NCBI RefSeq assembly: GCF_038561965.1
Contig: NZ_CP139348.1
Span: 1,426,001 to 1,490,000, forward strand
DNA: 64,000 nucleotides
Source: Stutzerimonas stutzeri
Lineage (GTDB): Bacteria > Pseudomonadota > Gammaproteobacteria > Pseudomonadales > Pseudomonadaceae
Direction of reading: 5' to 3'
A model generated the notes under the pieces. It did no database searches, was not told the origin of the DNA, and worked only from the letters and a program-made list of their open reading frames with translations. Made by a program: the position numbers and the translations under genes. Within the stretch, counting starts at the first letter, position 1; each line of letters opens with the position of its first letter. Shown here piece by piece: positions 40,252 to 48,165 of the stretch.

Positions 40252-40368
40252 GGTTCCATCCGTGGTTTGAAGGGGGGCGACAGGATGACGCATGCGCAAG
40301 CTGCCTTGCAAAAAAATGGTTAGCTCGAATGCATCGGTGATCCCTAGCATGCAGGCACTTTTCGAGAG

Positions 40369-41037
40369 ATGGAGTTGGTAGTCGCCATGACAAGGGAAGG
40401 CCGCACCGTGAGCACCTTTGACCGAACTTTACTGTGCTTGGGGCTATTAATTCCCCTCTGGCTCTTTGCGGGCGTGGCGCTAACGTCGCTAAGCTATCCG
40501 GGCTACAGCCATATCGATCAGGCGATGAGCCAGTTAGGGGCAGTAGGAGCCCCCACCCATCCGTTCTCCGCCTGGGTGAACAACTTCCCCCTAGGCGTGC
40601 TCTTCGTACTTTTTGCTCTGGGTGTTGCTCGGAGGTTCGCTACATCGCGTCTAGCCCAGCTCAGCGCAGCGCTGATACTGATCCACGGTCTGGCAAGTTT
40701 TGCTACTGGGGCGTTCTCATGCGATCCGGGATGCGCACCTGCACAACCCTCGCCGTCTCAGCAGGTTCATAACCTGGCAGGACTAGTCATGTTCCTCTCG
40801 CTGACGCTGGCGACCGCGCTTTGGGGGGCTCTGAGCAAGAGGCTGCTGTCATCTCCAGCGTTCGGATGGTTCTCAATACTTTGCTTGATCTTTGCCGTCG
40901 TGACAGTCGGCTTGATGGCCAAAGCGTTCGACGATGGACATGGATTTGGTTTGCATCAGCGGCTCAATTACACCGTATCCGTGGTTTGGGTCGCGGCATT
41001 GGCATGGATTGCCAATCGTGGTGAGTTGGCTTCGTGA
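40369..41037 (+). CDS. DUF998 family membrane protein
   Basis: A 222-residue integral membrane protein with about six helices. The family's N-terminal signature is visible in LTSLSYPGYSHIDQAMSQLGAVGAPTHPFSAWVNN, and helices follow at about residues 72-90, 97-115, 135-155, 165-185 and 200-216. DUF998 proteins are of unknown function. The start is uncertain: ATG 40369, ATG 40387 or GTG 40408, the last having the best-placed GAAGG. It is divergent from a LysR gene that may control it. Confidence 0.8.
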   Translation: MELVVAMTREGRTVSTFDRTLLCLGLLIPLWLFAGVALTSLSYPGYSHIDQAMSQLGAVGAPTHPFSAWVNNFPLGVLFVLFALGVARRFATSRLAQLSAALILIHGLASFATGAFSCDPGCAPAQPSPSQQVHNLAGLVMFLSLTLATALWGALSKRLLSSPAFGWFSILCLIFAVVTVGLMAKAFDDGHGFGLHQRLNYTVSVVWVAALAWIANRGELAS

Positions 41038-41076
41038 GCGCCTGCTGCTGGCCGATATAGCGCCCGAAGCTCGAGA

Positions 41077-41547
41077 CTAGCGGCGGTTTTCGTCGGCGCC
41101 ATCTAGATAGGCTCGAGCTTCCGCCTGACCAGCAGCAGCTGCGCGCTCAAGCCACTGGCGCCCTGTGATGGGGTCCGCCGCTACGCCTCGCCCCTCGATG
41201 AGTGCTACTCCCCAGTGGTATCTCGCAAGATCGACATACGCCGTACCATCCGGCAGGTTAGCACCGAGACGCATGAGTTCTGCCGCCTTTGCGGGATTGG
41301 CTTTCCCGCCAACACCGGACTCATGCATCTGCGCCAGCCAGATCATGGAATAAATATCGCTCCACCGAGCAATGCAGTCCTCGAAGATTGCGATCGCCGC
41401 CTGATGATCACCGGTCTTTTCTGCGGCGTACCCGTATAGGCATTTAATACGCTTGTTGCTATTGATGTACGCTTCATAGCTTAAATCGCTGGTTTGAGCG
41501 AGCGCTGGTGCCGAGATAATGGCGAGGGCAAGCAGATTTCTGTGCAT
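41077..41547 (-). CDS. Exported Sel1-like repeat protein
   Basis: A 156-residue protein with a signal peptide (MHRNLLALAIISAPALAQ). Residues 35-150 hold tetratricopeptide/Sel1-like helical repeats: AAIAIFEDCIARWSDIYSMIWLAQMHESGVGGKANPAKAAELMRLGA and HWGVALIEGRGVAADPITGRQWLERAAAAGQAEA. Sel1 repeats mediate protein contacts in the periplasm. It is a single gene convergent with the DUF998 gene. The start is ATG 41547, where the signal peptide begins; the frame is open to 41583. Confidence 0.8.
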   Translation of the reverse strand: MHRNLLALAIISAPALAQTSDLSYEAYINSNKRIKCLYGYAAEKTGDHQAAIAIFEDCIARWSDIYSMIWLAQMHESGVGGKANPAKAAELMRLGANLPDGTAYVDLARYHWGVALIEGRGVAADPITGRQWLERAAAAGQAEARAYLDGADENRR

Positions 41548-41835
41548 GGTGATTCCATTTGGTTGCGGCCTTCCGTTACGCACGATTGCTATTATTTAAT
41601 GCGCGCCGCTGTTTCTTAAATGGGTCGTGGGTTTAACTGGTGGGGTCTTTGTTCGATGTGTTGAGTGAAAGGTCAAATTATATATGCGTGTGTGCGAATA
41701 AGCCTCTGAGGAGAAGATCTTGTTTTTGGTGTTCCCTGTAGCAGGCAAAGGTATCGGTTAGAGACTTGCTGTCTTCGCGAGATTTTTTTGAACTGGGCTC
41801 GTGATTCGTATTGCTGTTGAGCAACTATGCGTTAG

Positions 41836-42240
41836 TTAAAGGGTGATTGAGGTGCTCGGGTAAAAGAGGGTGTTGGCGACCAGAAGACCGATCCATAGGC
41901 CGATTTCGGCCGTCTCCGTAATGGGCTGAATACGCCGGAAGGCCCCGTATACATGGACGATTAGCATCAGCGTGAACACAATGAAGAGAATGTCGAAGGC
42001 ATAGCTAAAGCTTGTTCCTGTCGTCGATGAGCGCAGCATCGCCGCTTCCACGACCAGAATGAATGCACCCAGGCAGCGACCGAAGTAAATGGCCAGATGT
42101 TGATGCTCTGGAATCGTCCAGCGCATCAGCCTTGCCCAGGTGAGTGGCGCTAAGAAGATGGGAAGTGCAAATAACAACGTTGTGCCAATCATTAATGCGG
42201 TGATGTATTGGTGGCTGTATTGAGAGTAGTACCCGAGCAT
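41836..42240 (-). CDS. Small membrane protein, unknown function
   Basis: A 134-residue protein with four predicted membrane helices: about residues 13-33 (ITALMIGTTLLFALPIFLAPL), 46-62, 76-99 (FSYAFDILFIVFTLMLIVHVYGAF) and 112-127. The motif MRWTIPEHQHLAIYFGRCLGAF between helices 1 and 2 may be functional. No family recognised. The start is ATG 42240; the longer frame to 42360 adds a hydrophilic extension without similarity. About 250 bases of AT-rich, gene-free DNA precede the Sel1 gene. Confidence 0.65.
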   Translation of the reverse strand: MLGYYSQYSHQYITALMIGTTLLFALPIFLAPLTWARLMRWTIPEHQHLAIYFGRCLGAFILVVEAAMLRSSTTGTSFSYAFDILFIVFTLMLIVHVYGAFRRIQPITETAEIGLWIGLLVANTLFYPSTSITL

Positions 42241-42627
42241 GGCGTATATGCCTTCATTGTTGGCGGGGGTTGTTGCTTTTTCCTTGGGGTTTAGTGCGTG
42301 CGCATGGGGGTTGAAATTGTGCACCAAATTTACGATGGCCCTGCGAATGTTTCTTGTCAATGTATTTGGTTATAGCTCATGCCAAAGTATAACAAGCGTT
42401 AGGATTTTTTTGTTCCGGTGAGGGAGGGAGAACTCCTTTAGTAGTAAGCGAATCGCTATAGATGTGTTTTCCCCGGGTTGGCCGAGCTGGTGCTTCTTTG
42501 AACTACGCGTCGAAAAATCTTCTTCTTCTGCACCCCTTTGGTTAGTGCGGCCTAAACTTTCGCTGAAGCGACATTCGCAGTATGCGGCTAGTACTCAAAA
42601 ACTTTATTGGCCAAATGTAGTTCTGTC
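42241..42627. other. Gene-free AT-rich stretch
   Basis: About 390 bases between the small membrane protein gene and the LysR gene, both read leftward. The ribosome binding site (GAAGG) of the membrane protein gene lies at its left edge. I saw no repeats, strong hairpins or supported open frames. Confidence 0.4.
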
Positions 42628-43524
42628 CTAATCCAACCCCGGCAAACCCCTCTCCAATCTCGGACACGCCCACTCCACAAACGCCCGCACCCTTGGCGAT
42701 AGCTGCAAGGCGTGCGGGTAGATGAGTTGGATCGGCAGGTCCTTCGGTTCGTAATCCCTGAGCACCCTTACCAGACGACCATCAGCCAGTTCATCGGCGA
42801 CCTGATAGTGCATCAGCCGCGTGATGCCCAAGCCTTGCACGCAGGCGAGGCTCGCGGTGCGGATCTGGTTGCAGGTCAGGCGTGGGGTGATTTCTTCGGC
42901 CTGTTCCTTTTCGCCGTGGCGGTAGTACCAGTGGCGGCCCTGGGCCGCGAAGAGGATGCAGGCGTGGTTCCTGAGCGCCGCCGGGGTGTCGATGGCGGGG
43001 GCGGTGCTCAGGTAGTCCGGGCTGGCGCAGGTGACCAGCCGGGTGCTGCCGATCTGTCGGGCGACCATGGCCGAGTCGGGCAGGTGGCCGATACGCAGGG
43101 CGAGGTCGAGGCGTTCGTCGAGCAGCGGGACGATCTGGTCGCTCAGGTTCAGCTCGACGCGGATCTCTGCATGTTCCTTGAGAAAGTCATTCACTAACGG
43201 GGCGACGTAACGCTGGCCGAACTCCACTGGCGCGGTGATGCGCAGCAGGCCGCGAACGGTGCCGTCGCTGGCCTCCAGGCGCTGCTCCATGTCGGCGAAG
43301 TCCGCCAGCATGCGCCGGCTCCAGGCCAGGTATTCCGCGCCCTCGTCGGTCAGGGCCATGCGCCGGGTGCTGCGGTTCAGCAGGCGCACGCCGAGGTGGC
43401 GTTCCAGTGCGGCCAGTGAGCGCACCACCGATGCGACCGACTGCCCGGTGGCGTCGGCGGCCGAGCTCAGGCTGCCGTTGTCGACGATGCGAACGAAGTT
43501 GGCCATTGCCTTGAGCTTGTCCAT
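42628..43524 (-). CDS. LysR-family regulator
   Basis: A 298-residue LysR regulator with the N-terminal helix-turn-helix (NFVRIVDNGSLSSAADATGQSVASVVRSLAALERHLGVRLLNRSTRRMALTDEG pattern) and a substrate-binding domain (GLLRITAPVEFGQRYVAPLVNDFLKEH). It belongs to the large DsdC/AaeR-like group that acts with oxidoreductase or efflux genes. Start ATG 43524; a second ATG two codons upstream is possible. It diverges from the VOC-GST pair 114 bases away and probably controls it. Confidence 0.88.
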   Translation of the reverse strand: MDKLKAMANFVRIVDNGSLSSAADATGQSVASVVRSLAALERHLGVRLLNRSTRRMALTDEGAEYLAWSRRMLADFADMEQRLEASDGTVRGLLRITAPVEFGQRYVAPLVNDFLKEHAEIRVELNLSDQIVPLLDERLDLALRIGHLPDSAMVARQIGSTRLVTCASPDYLSTAPAIDTPAALRNHACILFAAQGRHWYYRHGEKEQAEEITPRLTCNQIRTASLACVQGLGITRLMHYQVADELADGRLVRVLRDYEPKDLPIQLIYPHALQLSPRVRAFVEWACPRLERGLPGLD

Positions 43525-43637
43525 TGCCACCCCTGGATTTGTGCGATTGCTGCATAGATGTTGTCAGGCCCGCGGCATAGGTGAAAACCGCGCGGCGGCT
43601 GACACTTCAGGGACTGAGGTCTCTTGGAGTTTCGCAC

Positions 43638-44066
43638 ATGAATCAATCAGCCAGTCCCGCCCGCATTCTCGCCTACGACCACATCGGCATTCGTGTCAGC
43701 GACCGGCCGCGGGCGATGGCCTTCTACCAGGCGCTGGGCTTCGTCGAGAGCGCGAGCTTTCCGCTCTTCGAGGCGAACGAAATGCTCAGCCCGGATGGCG
43801 TGCGCATCAACCTGATCTTCAACGGTGCGCGTGCAGCTGATGCGCACAACGTCCTGCTGGATGCGCCGGTCAAGCGGCCCGGCATGACCCATCCGGCGTT
43901 TATCGTCGATGACCTTGCGGCGCTCCAGCACTGGCTCGAGGCGCAGGGCATCGTCATCACCGAGGGGCCGCATCCCATCGGCCCGCGGCGGATCGCGCTG
44001 TTTATCCGCGACCCGGACGGCAACGTTCTCGAATTCAATCAGCTCATCAGAGGAGGTGCGCAATGA
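43638..44066 (+). CDS. VOC superfamily (glyoxalase-like) protein
   Basis: A 142-residue vicinal oxygen chelate protein. YDHIGIRVSDRPRAMAFYQALGF (His metal ligand near residue 14), VRINLIFNG, THPAFIVDDLAALQHWLEAQGI and IALFIRDPDGNVLEFNQL (metal-ligand Glu) show two VOC modules of the lactoylglutathione-lyase type. A GGAG ribosome binding site precedes ATG 43638. Its stop overlaps the GST start (ATGA). The pairing with a GST suggests glutathione-dependent detoxification, an inference. Confidence 0.88.
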   Translation: MNQSASPARILAYDHIGIRVSDRPRAMAFYQALGFVESASFPLFEANEMLSPDGVRINLIFNGARAADAHNVLLDAPVKRPGMTHPAFIVDDLAALQHWLEAQGIVITEGPHPIGPRRIALFIRDPDGNVLEFNQLIRGGAQ

Positions 44067-44650
44067 AACTGTACGACCTGGGTCCGTCCGGCAACTGCTA
44101 CAAGGTGCGGCTGTTCGCTGCGCTGGCAAACATCGACCTTGAACTGGTAGCCGTGGATTTCGCCAATGGCGCGCACAAGAAGCCGCCGCTGTCCGAGCTG
44201 AACCCGCTGGGGCAGTTGCCGATTCTGGATGATGGCGGGTATATCGTCCGCGACTCGCAGGCCATTCTGGTTTACCTCGCCGGTACTTACGGTGGCCTGG
44301 CGTGGTGGCCGGACAATCCGCGCGGGCAGGCGGAGATTGTGCAGTGGCTGTCCTTCACCGCGAACGAGATTCAGCAGAGCCTGAATGCGGCGCGGCTGGT
44401 GCAGAAGTTCGGCTATCCGCTGGACAAGGCCGCGGCGCTGGAAAAGGCACCGGCGGTGCTCAAGCTGCTCGACGATCATCTGCAGCGTCACGACTGGCTG
44501 GCGATCGACCGGCCGACCATCGCCGATTGCGCGGTCTACCCCTACGTGGTGCTGGCGCCGGAAGGGGATGTGGACCTGAAGCCGTACAGCCATGTCGCCC
44601 GCTGGATGGAGCGGCTGGAAGCGTTGCCGGGTTATCTGCCCAAGCCCTGA
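44063..44650 (+). CDS. Glutathione S-transferase
   Basis: A 195-residue GST. The N-terminal thioredoxin-like domain has MKLYDLGPSGNCYKVRLFAAL with the catalytic-region Ser/Asn and the NPLGQLPILDDGGYIVRDSQAILVYLA element (cis-Pro and glutathione-binding Asp-Ser). The helical C-terminal domain has IADCAVYPYVVLAPEG (N-capping box) and WMERLEALPGY. It is translationally coupled to the VOC gene by a 4-base overlap and probably regulated by the divergent LysR protein. Confidence 0.92.
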   Translation: MKLYDLGPSGNCYKVRLFAALANIDLELVAVDFANGAHKKPPLSELNPLGQLPILDDGGYIVRDSQAILVYLAGTYGGLAWWPDNPRGQAEIVQWLSFTANEIQQSLNAARLVQKFGYPLDKAAALEKAPAVLKLLDDHLQRHDWLAIDRPTIADCAVYPYVVLAPEGDVDLKPYSHVARWMERLEALPGYLPKP

Positions 44651-44706
44651 GTGTCGATCAGGTAGGCAGGTCTACTGACAAAACCGCTGTCGGTCAGCAT
44701 TCCGAG

Positions 44707-45651
44707 TTATGGCCTATAAGAAAATACCGCGGGATGTGGGCTGCTCGTCGAGTTAGCTGTTGGCGGCAGCTCACCACCCATAAGCTCAATGTAGTGATCA
44801 AGTTGTTCCGTTATCCAGCTCTTGAATATATTGCGCTTGGAACTTTCATCAAAAGCATTGGGTGATAAAAGGCAATATGTTGAACCGTCTCTAATAAAGC
44901 CATACGGCGCGACTAGCTGGCCGGACTCCAGTTCGGCTTGAACCATAAATAGGGACGCCATGCCCACTCCTAATCCTGACGTCGCCGCCTGAATGGACAG
45001 GTAGAAATGCTCATAGTCGACCTTTATAGAGCCAGAGAGATCCACTCCCGTAAGGCGTAGCCAATTATCCCATGCCATCGGGCGAGTCTTGCTGTGTAAC
45101 AGACTTAATTTGTCTAGCCGTTTCTTGTCGGGAGTATTCGGCGGCGTACAAACCGGCCCGATCCACTCTTCGCAAATTTTCACGCTATGAACAGAATTGC
45201 CCCAGTGAAAGTCATCGCGGCGGATTGCGAGATCAGCCCCTGAGCGGGCGAAATCAATCGGCCCGCCGGCGGCCAATAATTGGATTTGCAGGTTCGGATG
45301 CGCTTCATGAAAAGCAGGTAGTCGAGGGATCAGCCACTTCATGGCGATGGTGGGCTCACAGGAAAGCACAAGGACGTCTTCCCGACCTTCCCGCTGCAAT
45401 CGATAAACCACATCTTCCAGCTGATCGAACAGGGGTGCTGTCACGTTAAGAAGGAGTTGGCCTGCCTGGTTGAGAAATATTGCCCTGTTACGCCGATCAA
45501 ATAACTCGACCCCGATAGCATCCTCCAGCAGCCGCACCTGACGACTAACGGCGCCGTGAGTTACGTGCAGTTGCTCAGCTGCTTTGACGAAGCTCTGAGT
45601 TTTGGCTGCAACAGTGAAAAACCGGAACGAAGCTAGCGGAGGTAAATTCAT
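44707..45651 (-). CDS. LysR-family regulator (GcvA-like) of the LysE-type gene
   Basis: A 314-residue LysR regulator of the GcvA type: FTVAAKTQSFVKAAEQLHVTHGAVSRQVRLLEDAIGVELFDRRNR (helix-turn-helix, residues 12-56), then VLVLSCEPTIAMKWLIPRLPAFHEAHPNLQIQLL. It diverges from a short open frame and a LysE-type exporter; LysR-LysE divergence is the common arrangement in which the regulator senses the exported amino acid. About 120 bases separate the two starts. Confidence 0.9.
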   Translation of the reverse strand: MNLPPLASFRFFTVAAKTQSFVKAAEQLHVTHGAVSRQVRLLEDAIGVELFDRRNRAIFLNQAGQLLLNVTAPLFDQLEDVVYRLQREGREDVLVLSCEPTIAMKWLIPRLPAFHEAHPNLQIQLLAAGGPIDFARSGADLAIRRDDFHWGNSVHSVKICEEWIGPVCTPPNTPDKKRLDKLSLLHSKTRPMAWDNWLRLTGVDLSGSIKVDYEHFYLSIQAATSGLGVGMASLFMVQAELESGQLVAPYGFIRDGSTYCLLSPNAFDESSKRNIFKSWITEQLDHYIELMGGELPPTANSTSSPHPAVFSYRP

Positions 45652-45771
45652 ATAGACGACGTTTTCTCACAGATATCAGAAACGATAAATCGTTTTTTTA
45701 ATTGCTTTAAGGTCCGCAAGATTGCAGCAGCCACTTGAGCCAAAGCGGTGGTATGCCCATCAGGAGGACCT

Positions 45772-45981
45772 ATGAACGACCGACGTAGCGATTTGCAAAA
45801 TGCTTTCATGTTTCACCCTCAGCCCCAAGCCACGTCGTCAAAGATCGGTGATCTGCGCGAAAAAGTAGCACAAAATAAAACTATTCTCCCTTCTGTCCAA
45901 CCGGATGTCGTGAAACTGCCTCGCGGGCGGCACCGAACTGACGATCGCCACGCATCTCGGGTTCTCAGAGGATTCGCATGA
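45772..45981 (+). CDS. Short open frame coupled to the LysE-type gene
   Basis: A 69-residue open frame beginning MNDRRSDLQNAFMFHPQPQATSSK behind a perfect ribosome binding site (CAGGAGGACCT then ATG). It ends by overlapping the exporter ATG (ATGA). No family is recognised, and the second half is basic and low in structure. It may be a translated leader, a real small protein or the remnant of a longer gene. The strong ribosome binding site and 4-base overlap support that ribosomes read it. Confidence 0.5.
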   Translation: MNDRRSDLQNAFMFHPQPQATSSKIGDLREKVAQNKTILPSVQPDVVKLPRGRHRTDDRHASRVLRGFA

Positions 45982-46595
45982 GTGAATTGCTCGCGGTTGC
46001 CGCTATCACCGTTCTAGCTGTAATCAGTCCAGGTCCCGACTTTGCCATGGTAACTCGCAACAGTTATTCGTTCGGGCGGAAGAATGGCTTGACGGCTGCG
46101 CTAGGTATTGCGTGTGGTGTGCAAGTTCATGTCTTTTACACGGTATTCGGGATTGCCGTGATAATCACCAGTTCACCCATATTGTTCCTGGGTATGAAGT
46201 CGCTCGGCGCCGGCTACCTGATTTATTTAGGTGTCAGGTCGTTAACGAATTCTGGAGCCTTCACGATAGGGAAAGCTGACGGACGCGAACCTACAGCTTG
46301 GGGGGCGTTTCGGACTGGTTTTTTCACTAATGCGCTCAATCCTAAAACGATGTTTTTTGTGGTGGCAGCTTATAGTCAGGTCGTGCGAGCGGATAGCTCT
46401 CCATTCGTTAATTTTGCTTACGGTTTATTCATGTCGTTGTCTCACTTCGTTTGGTTTAGCTTAGTGGCGGTATTCTTTTCCGCTGAAGCCATGCGTAGAC
46501 GCATACTGAGAAAGCAGCACATTGTTGATCGGGTTATTGGTGCGGCATTGATTGGTCTTGGCGCAAGCTTAGTGTTACCAGGATTGGGATCGTGA
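45978..46595 (+). CDS. LysE-family amino-acid exporter
   Basis: A 205-residue LysE/RhtB-type exporter with about six membrane helices. Family signatures: VISPGPDFAMVTRNSYSFGRKNGLTAALGIACGVQVH (residues 15-52, including SPGP and the GxxxGLxxAxG element) and FFTNALNPKTMFFVVA (residues 112-127). It exports amino acids or related metabolites through the inner membrane; the substrate is not readable. It is probably regulated by the divergent LysR gene. A terminator follows at 46690. Confidence 0.9.
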   Translation: MSELLAVAAITVLAVISPGPDFAMVTRNSYSFGRKNGLTAALGIACGVQVHVFYTVFGIAVIITSSPILFLGMKSLGAGYLIYLGVRSLTNSGAFTIGKADGREPTAWGAFRTGFFTNALNPKTMFFVVAAYSQVVRADSSPFVNFAYGLFMSLSHFVWFSLVAVFFSAEAMRRRILRKQHIVDRVIGAALIGLGASLVLPGLGS

Positions 46596-46689
46596 TATAG
46601 CGCAGCTTATGAAAATAAGTTTTCTTAACCTAGTGTTCGTTTTAGCTCCAGAAAGTGCCGCCGGTCAGATCGACGACGGCAACGGTTCG

Positions 46690-46720
46690 GGCGACCGGTC
46701 TTCCGTCCAGGTCGCCTTTT
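46690..46720 (+). terminator. Intrinsic terminator after the LysE-type gene
   Basis: Perfect 7-base stem GGCGACC (46690-46696) and GGTCGCC (46710-46716) with a 13-base loop, followed by TTTTCTTATTT. It lies 95 bases after the exporter stop, just before the convergent oprB gene end. Confidence 0.75.
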
Positions 46721-46732
46721 CTTATTTGCTGC

Positions 46733-48001
46733 TCAGAAACTGACCACCGTCTTCAGCCCGACGACCACGACGTCTCGCGCCTCGTCGAGCCCGCCTGGCC
46801 GGTGGAAGTACTGGACGTTCGGCGTCAGCGAGATGGCCGGCGTCAGGGCGACGCGGTAGTAGAGTTCGGCGGGGTATTCCACGTCAGGCACCGGCTCGCC
46901 CTGTTCGCGCAGGTGCTTGCGGGCGTCGTCGTTGATTTCCAGGCGGCCGAGGCCCAGGCCGAGCTCGTCATTCGGGCGCGAAGCGAAGGGGGCGGAGAGG
47001 ATGCCGCCAACCTGCCAGATGCGCTCGATATAGGTCACGTCCGGGTCGGACTGGATGAAGTTGGCGAACAGCTTCAACCGACGTTCGGCCACCGCGCTGC
47101 TCTGCCAAAGCTGTTGTTCGGCCATCAGGTAGCCGCCAGTGGCTTGGTCGTGTTCGGCGGCTGGCGCGCCGGAAAGCGCCATCGGCCGGCCGGCAGCGTC
47201 ACGGTAGATGTCCGCGAAGTCGCCGGTATTGCGCCAGAGGCCCAGGCGATAGGCGCCGGGTTGACCGGAGAAGGTCGGCGTCCAGCCCAGTTCAGCGACT
47301 GCGTGGTAGCCGGTGGTGCCGGACGGGCTGCCGAAATTCAGGCCCTGCTCGCGCTCGGTGAAACGCGGGTTGACCTGATAAAGCGCGGTCTGCAGCGACC
47401 ACTCTGCGTCCAGCTGGTAACGCGCGGTGGCGCCCCATTGGCTGATCGGCCAGGTGAACCAGTTGGGCGTGATGTAGCCGGGCACCGTGCCGCAGAAGCC
47501 GAGGTTCTGAAACGGGCAGGCGAAGGGGAATATCTCGCCGCTCATGGGCAGGCGGCCGAGCTTGACCAGCAGGCGGTCGTCCAGCAGTGCTTGCTGGTAA
47601 TAGAACTGCACCAGTCGGGTGACGCTTCCGTAGCCGTGAATTTCCTGGGGTTGCAGCAGGACGCCGAGGTCGGCCTCGGCGTTGAGGTTCTCGCCGTTGC
47701 GGTTGACCACGCTGAAGCGGAATCCGGCGCCGGACCAGCCCAGCAGTTTCTCCAGGTCTAGCGCGGCATCGAACATCAGCTGATCGGAGTAGGTGCCGGT
47801 GTGGTCATCGCCGCCCTGGGTGTTCCAGGCCAGCTCGTTGACGTAGGTGATCTGCAGGTCAACGCCGGCCTCATGCAGACGGGTACGGCTGCCGTTCCAG
47901 TCGCCGAAGAGGAACTGATCGGGTGAATACTCGGCCGCGTGGGCAGAAGTGAACAGGCAGGCGGCGAGAACGCCGCTGCCGAAGCGCAGGCTTGTTGTCA
48001 T
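46733..48001 (-). CDS. oprB: Carbohydrate-selective porin, OprB family
   Basis: A 422-residue outer-membrane beta-barrel protein with a signal peptide (MTTSLRFGSGVLAACLFTSAHA). Mature start AEYSPDQFLFGDWNGSRTRLHEAGVDLQITYVNE is the OprB signature; NRNGENLNAEADLGVLLQPQE, strand repeats and the C-terminal ARDVVVVGLKTVVSF (final Phe) fit an outer-membrane porin. OprB porins take up sugars or polyols. ATG 48001 follows AAGGAT; the frame is open to 48070. It lies downstream of the PQQ dehydrogenase gene on the same strand, separated by a large hairpin, suggesting a role in substrate supply. Confidence 0.9.
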   Translation of the reverse strand: MTTSLRFGSGVLAACLFTSAHAAEYSPDQFLFGDWNGSRTRLHEAGVDLQITYVNELAWNTQGGDDHTGTYSDQLMFDAALDLEKLLGWSGAGFRFSVVNRNGENLNAEADLGVLLQPQEIHGYGSVTRLVQFYYQQALLDDRLLVKLGRLPMSGEIFPFACPFQNLGFCGTVPGYITPNWFTWPISQWGATARYQLDAEWSLQTALYQVNPRFTEREQGLNFGSPSGTTGYHAVAELGWTPTFSGQPGAYRLGLWRNTGDFADIYRDAAGRPMALSGAPAAEHDQATGGYLMAEQQLWQSSAVAERRLKLFANFIQSDPDVTYIERIWQVGGILSAPFASRPNDELGLGLGRLEINDDARKHLREQGEPVPDVEYPAELYYRVALTPAISLTPNVQYFHRPGGLDEARDVVVVGLKTVVSF

Positions 48002-48038
48002 TGTTCTAATCCTTGGGATGTAACGATGCGGGGTGCAG

Positions 48039-48082
48039 CGAATACCGTTAGCCGCAATGCCTGTGGGCATTCACGGTATTCG
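48039..48082. terminator. Large two-part hairpin between the PQQ dehydrogenase and oprB genes
   Basis: Outer arms CGAATACCGT (48039-48048) and ACGGTATTCG (48073-48082), inner arms AATGCC (48056-48061) and GGCATT (48066-48071). Both stems are perfect. It lies 84 bases after the PQQ dehydrogenase stop and 38 bases before oprB. No T run follows, so it could be a terminator, an mRNA-stabilising structure or an operator for oprB. Confidence 0.5.
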
Positions 48083-48165
48083 CGTGCGTTTCTGCTCAGT
48101 GGTAACGCCTGGCTATGTAGGCGTTACTGGTTCAAGTGTTGAGTTGGCGATTGACCGTTGCCGGC

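Noticed and set aside
46655..47761. A 368-codon plus-strand frame opposite oprB
   Set aside because: It has no ribosome binding site and no motifs; oprB on the other strand has a signal peptide, OprB signature and C-terminal Phe.
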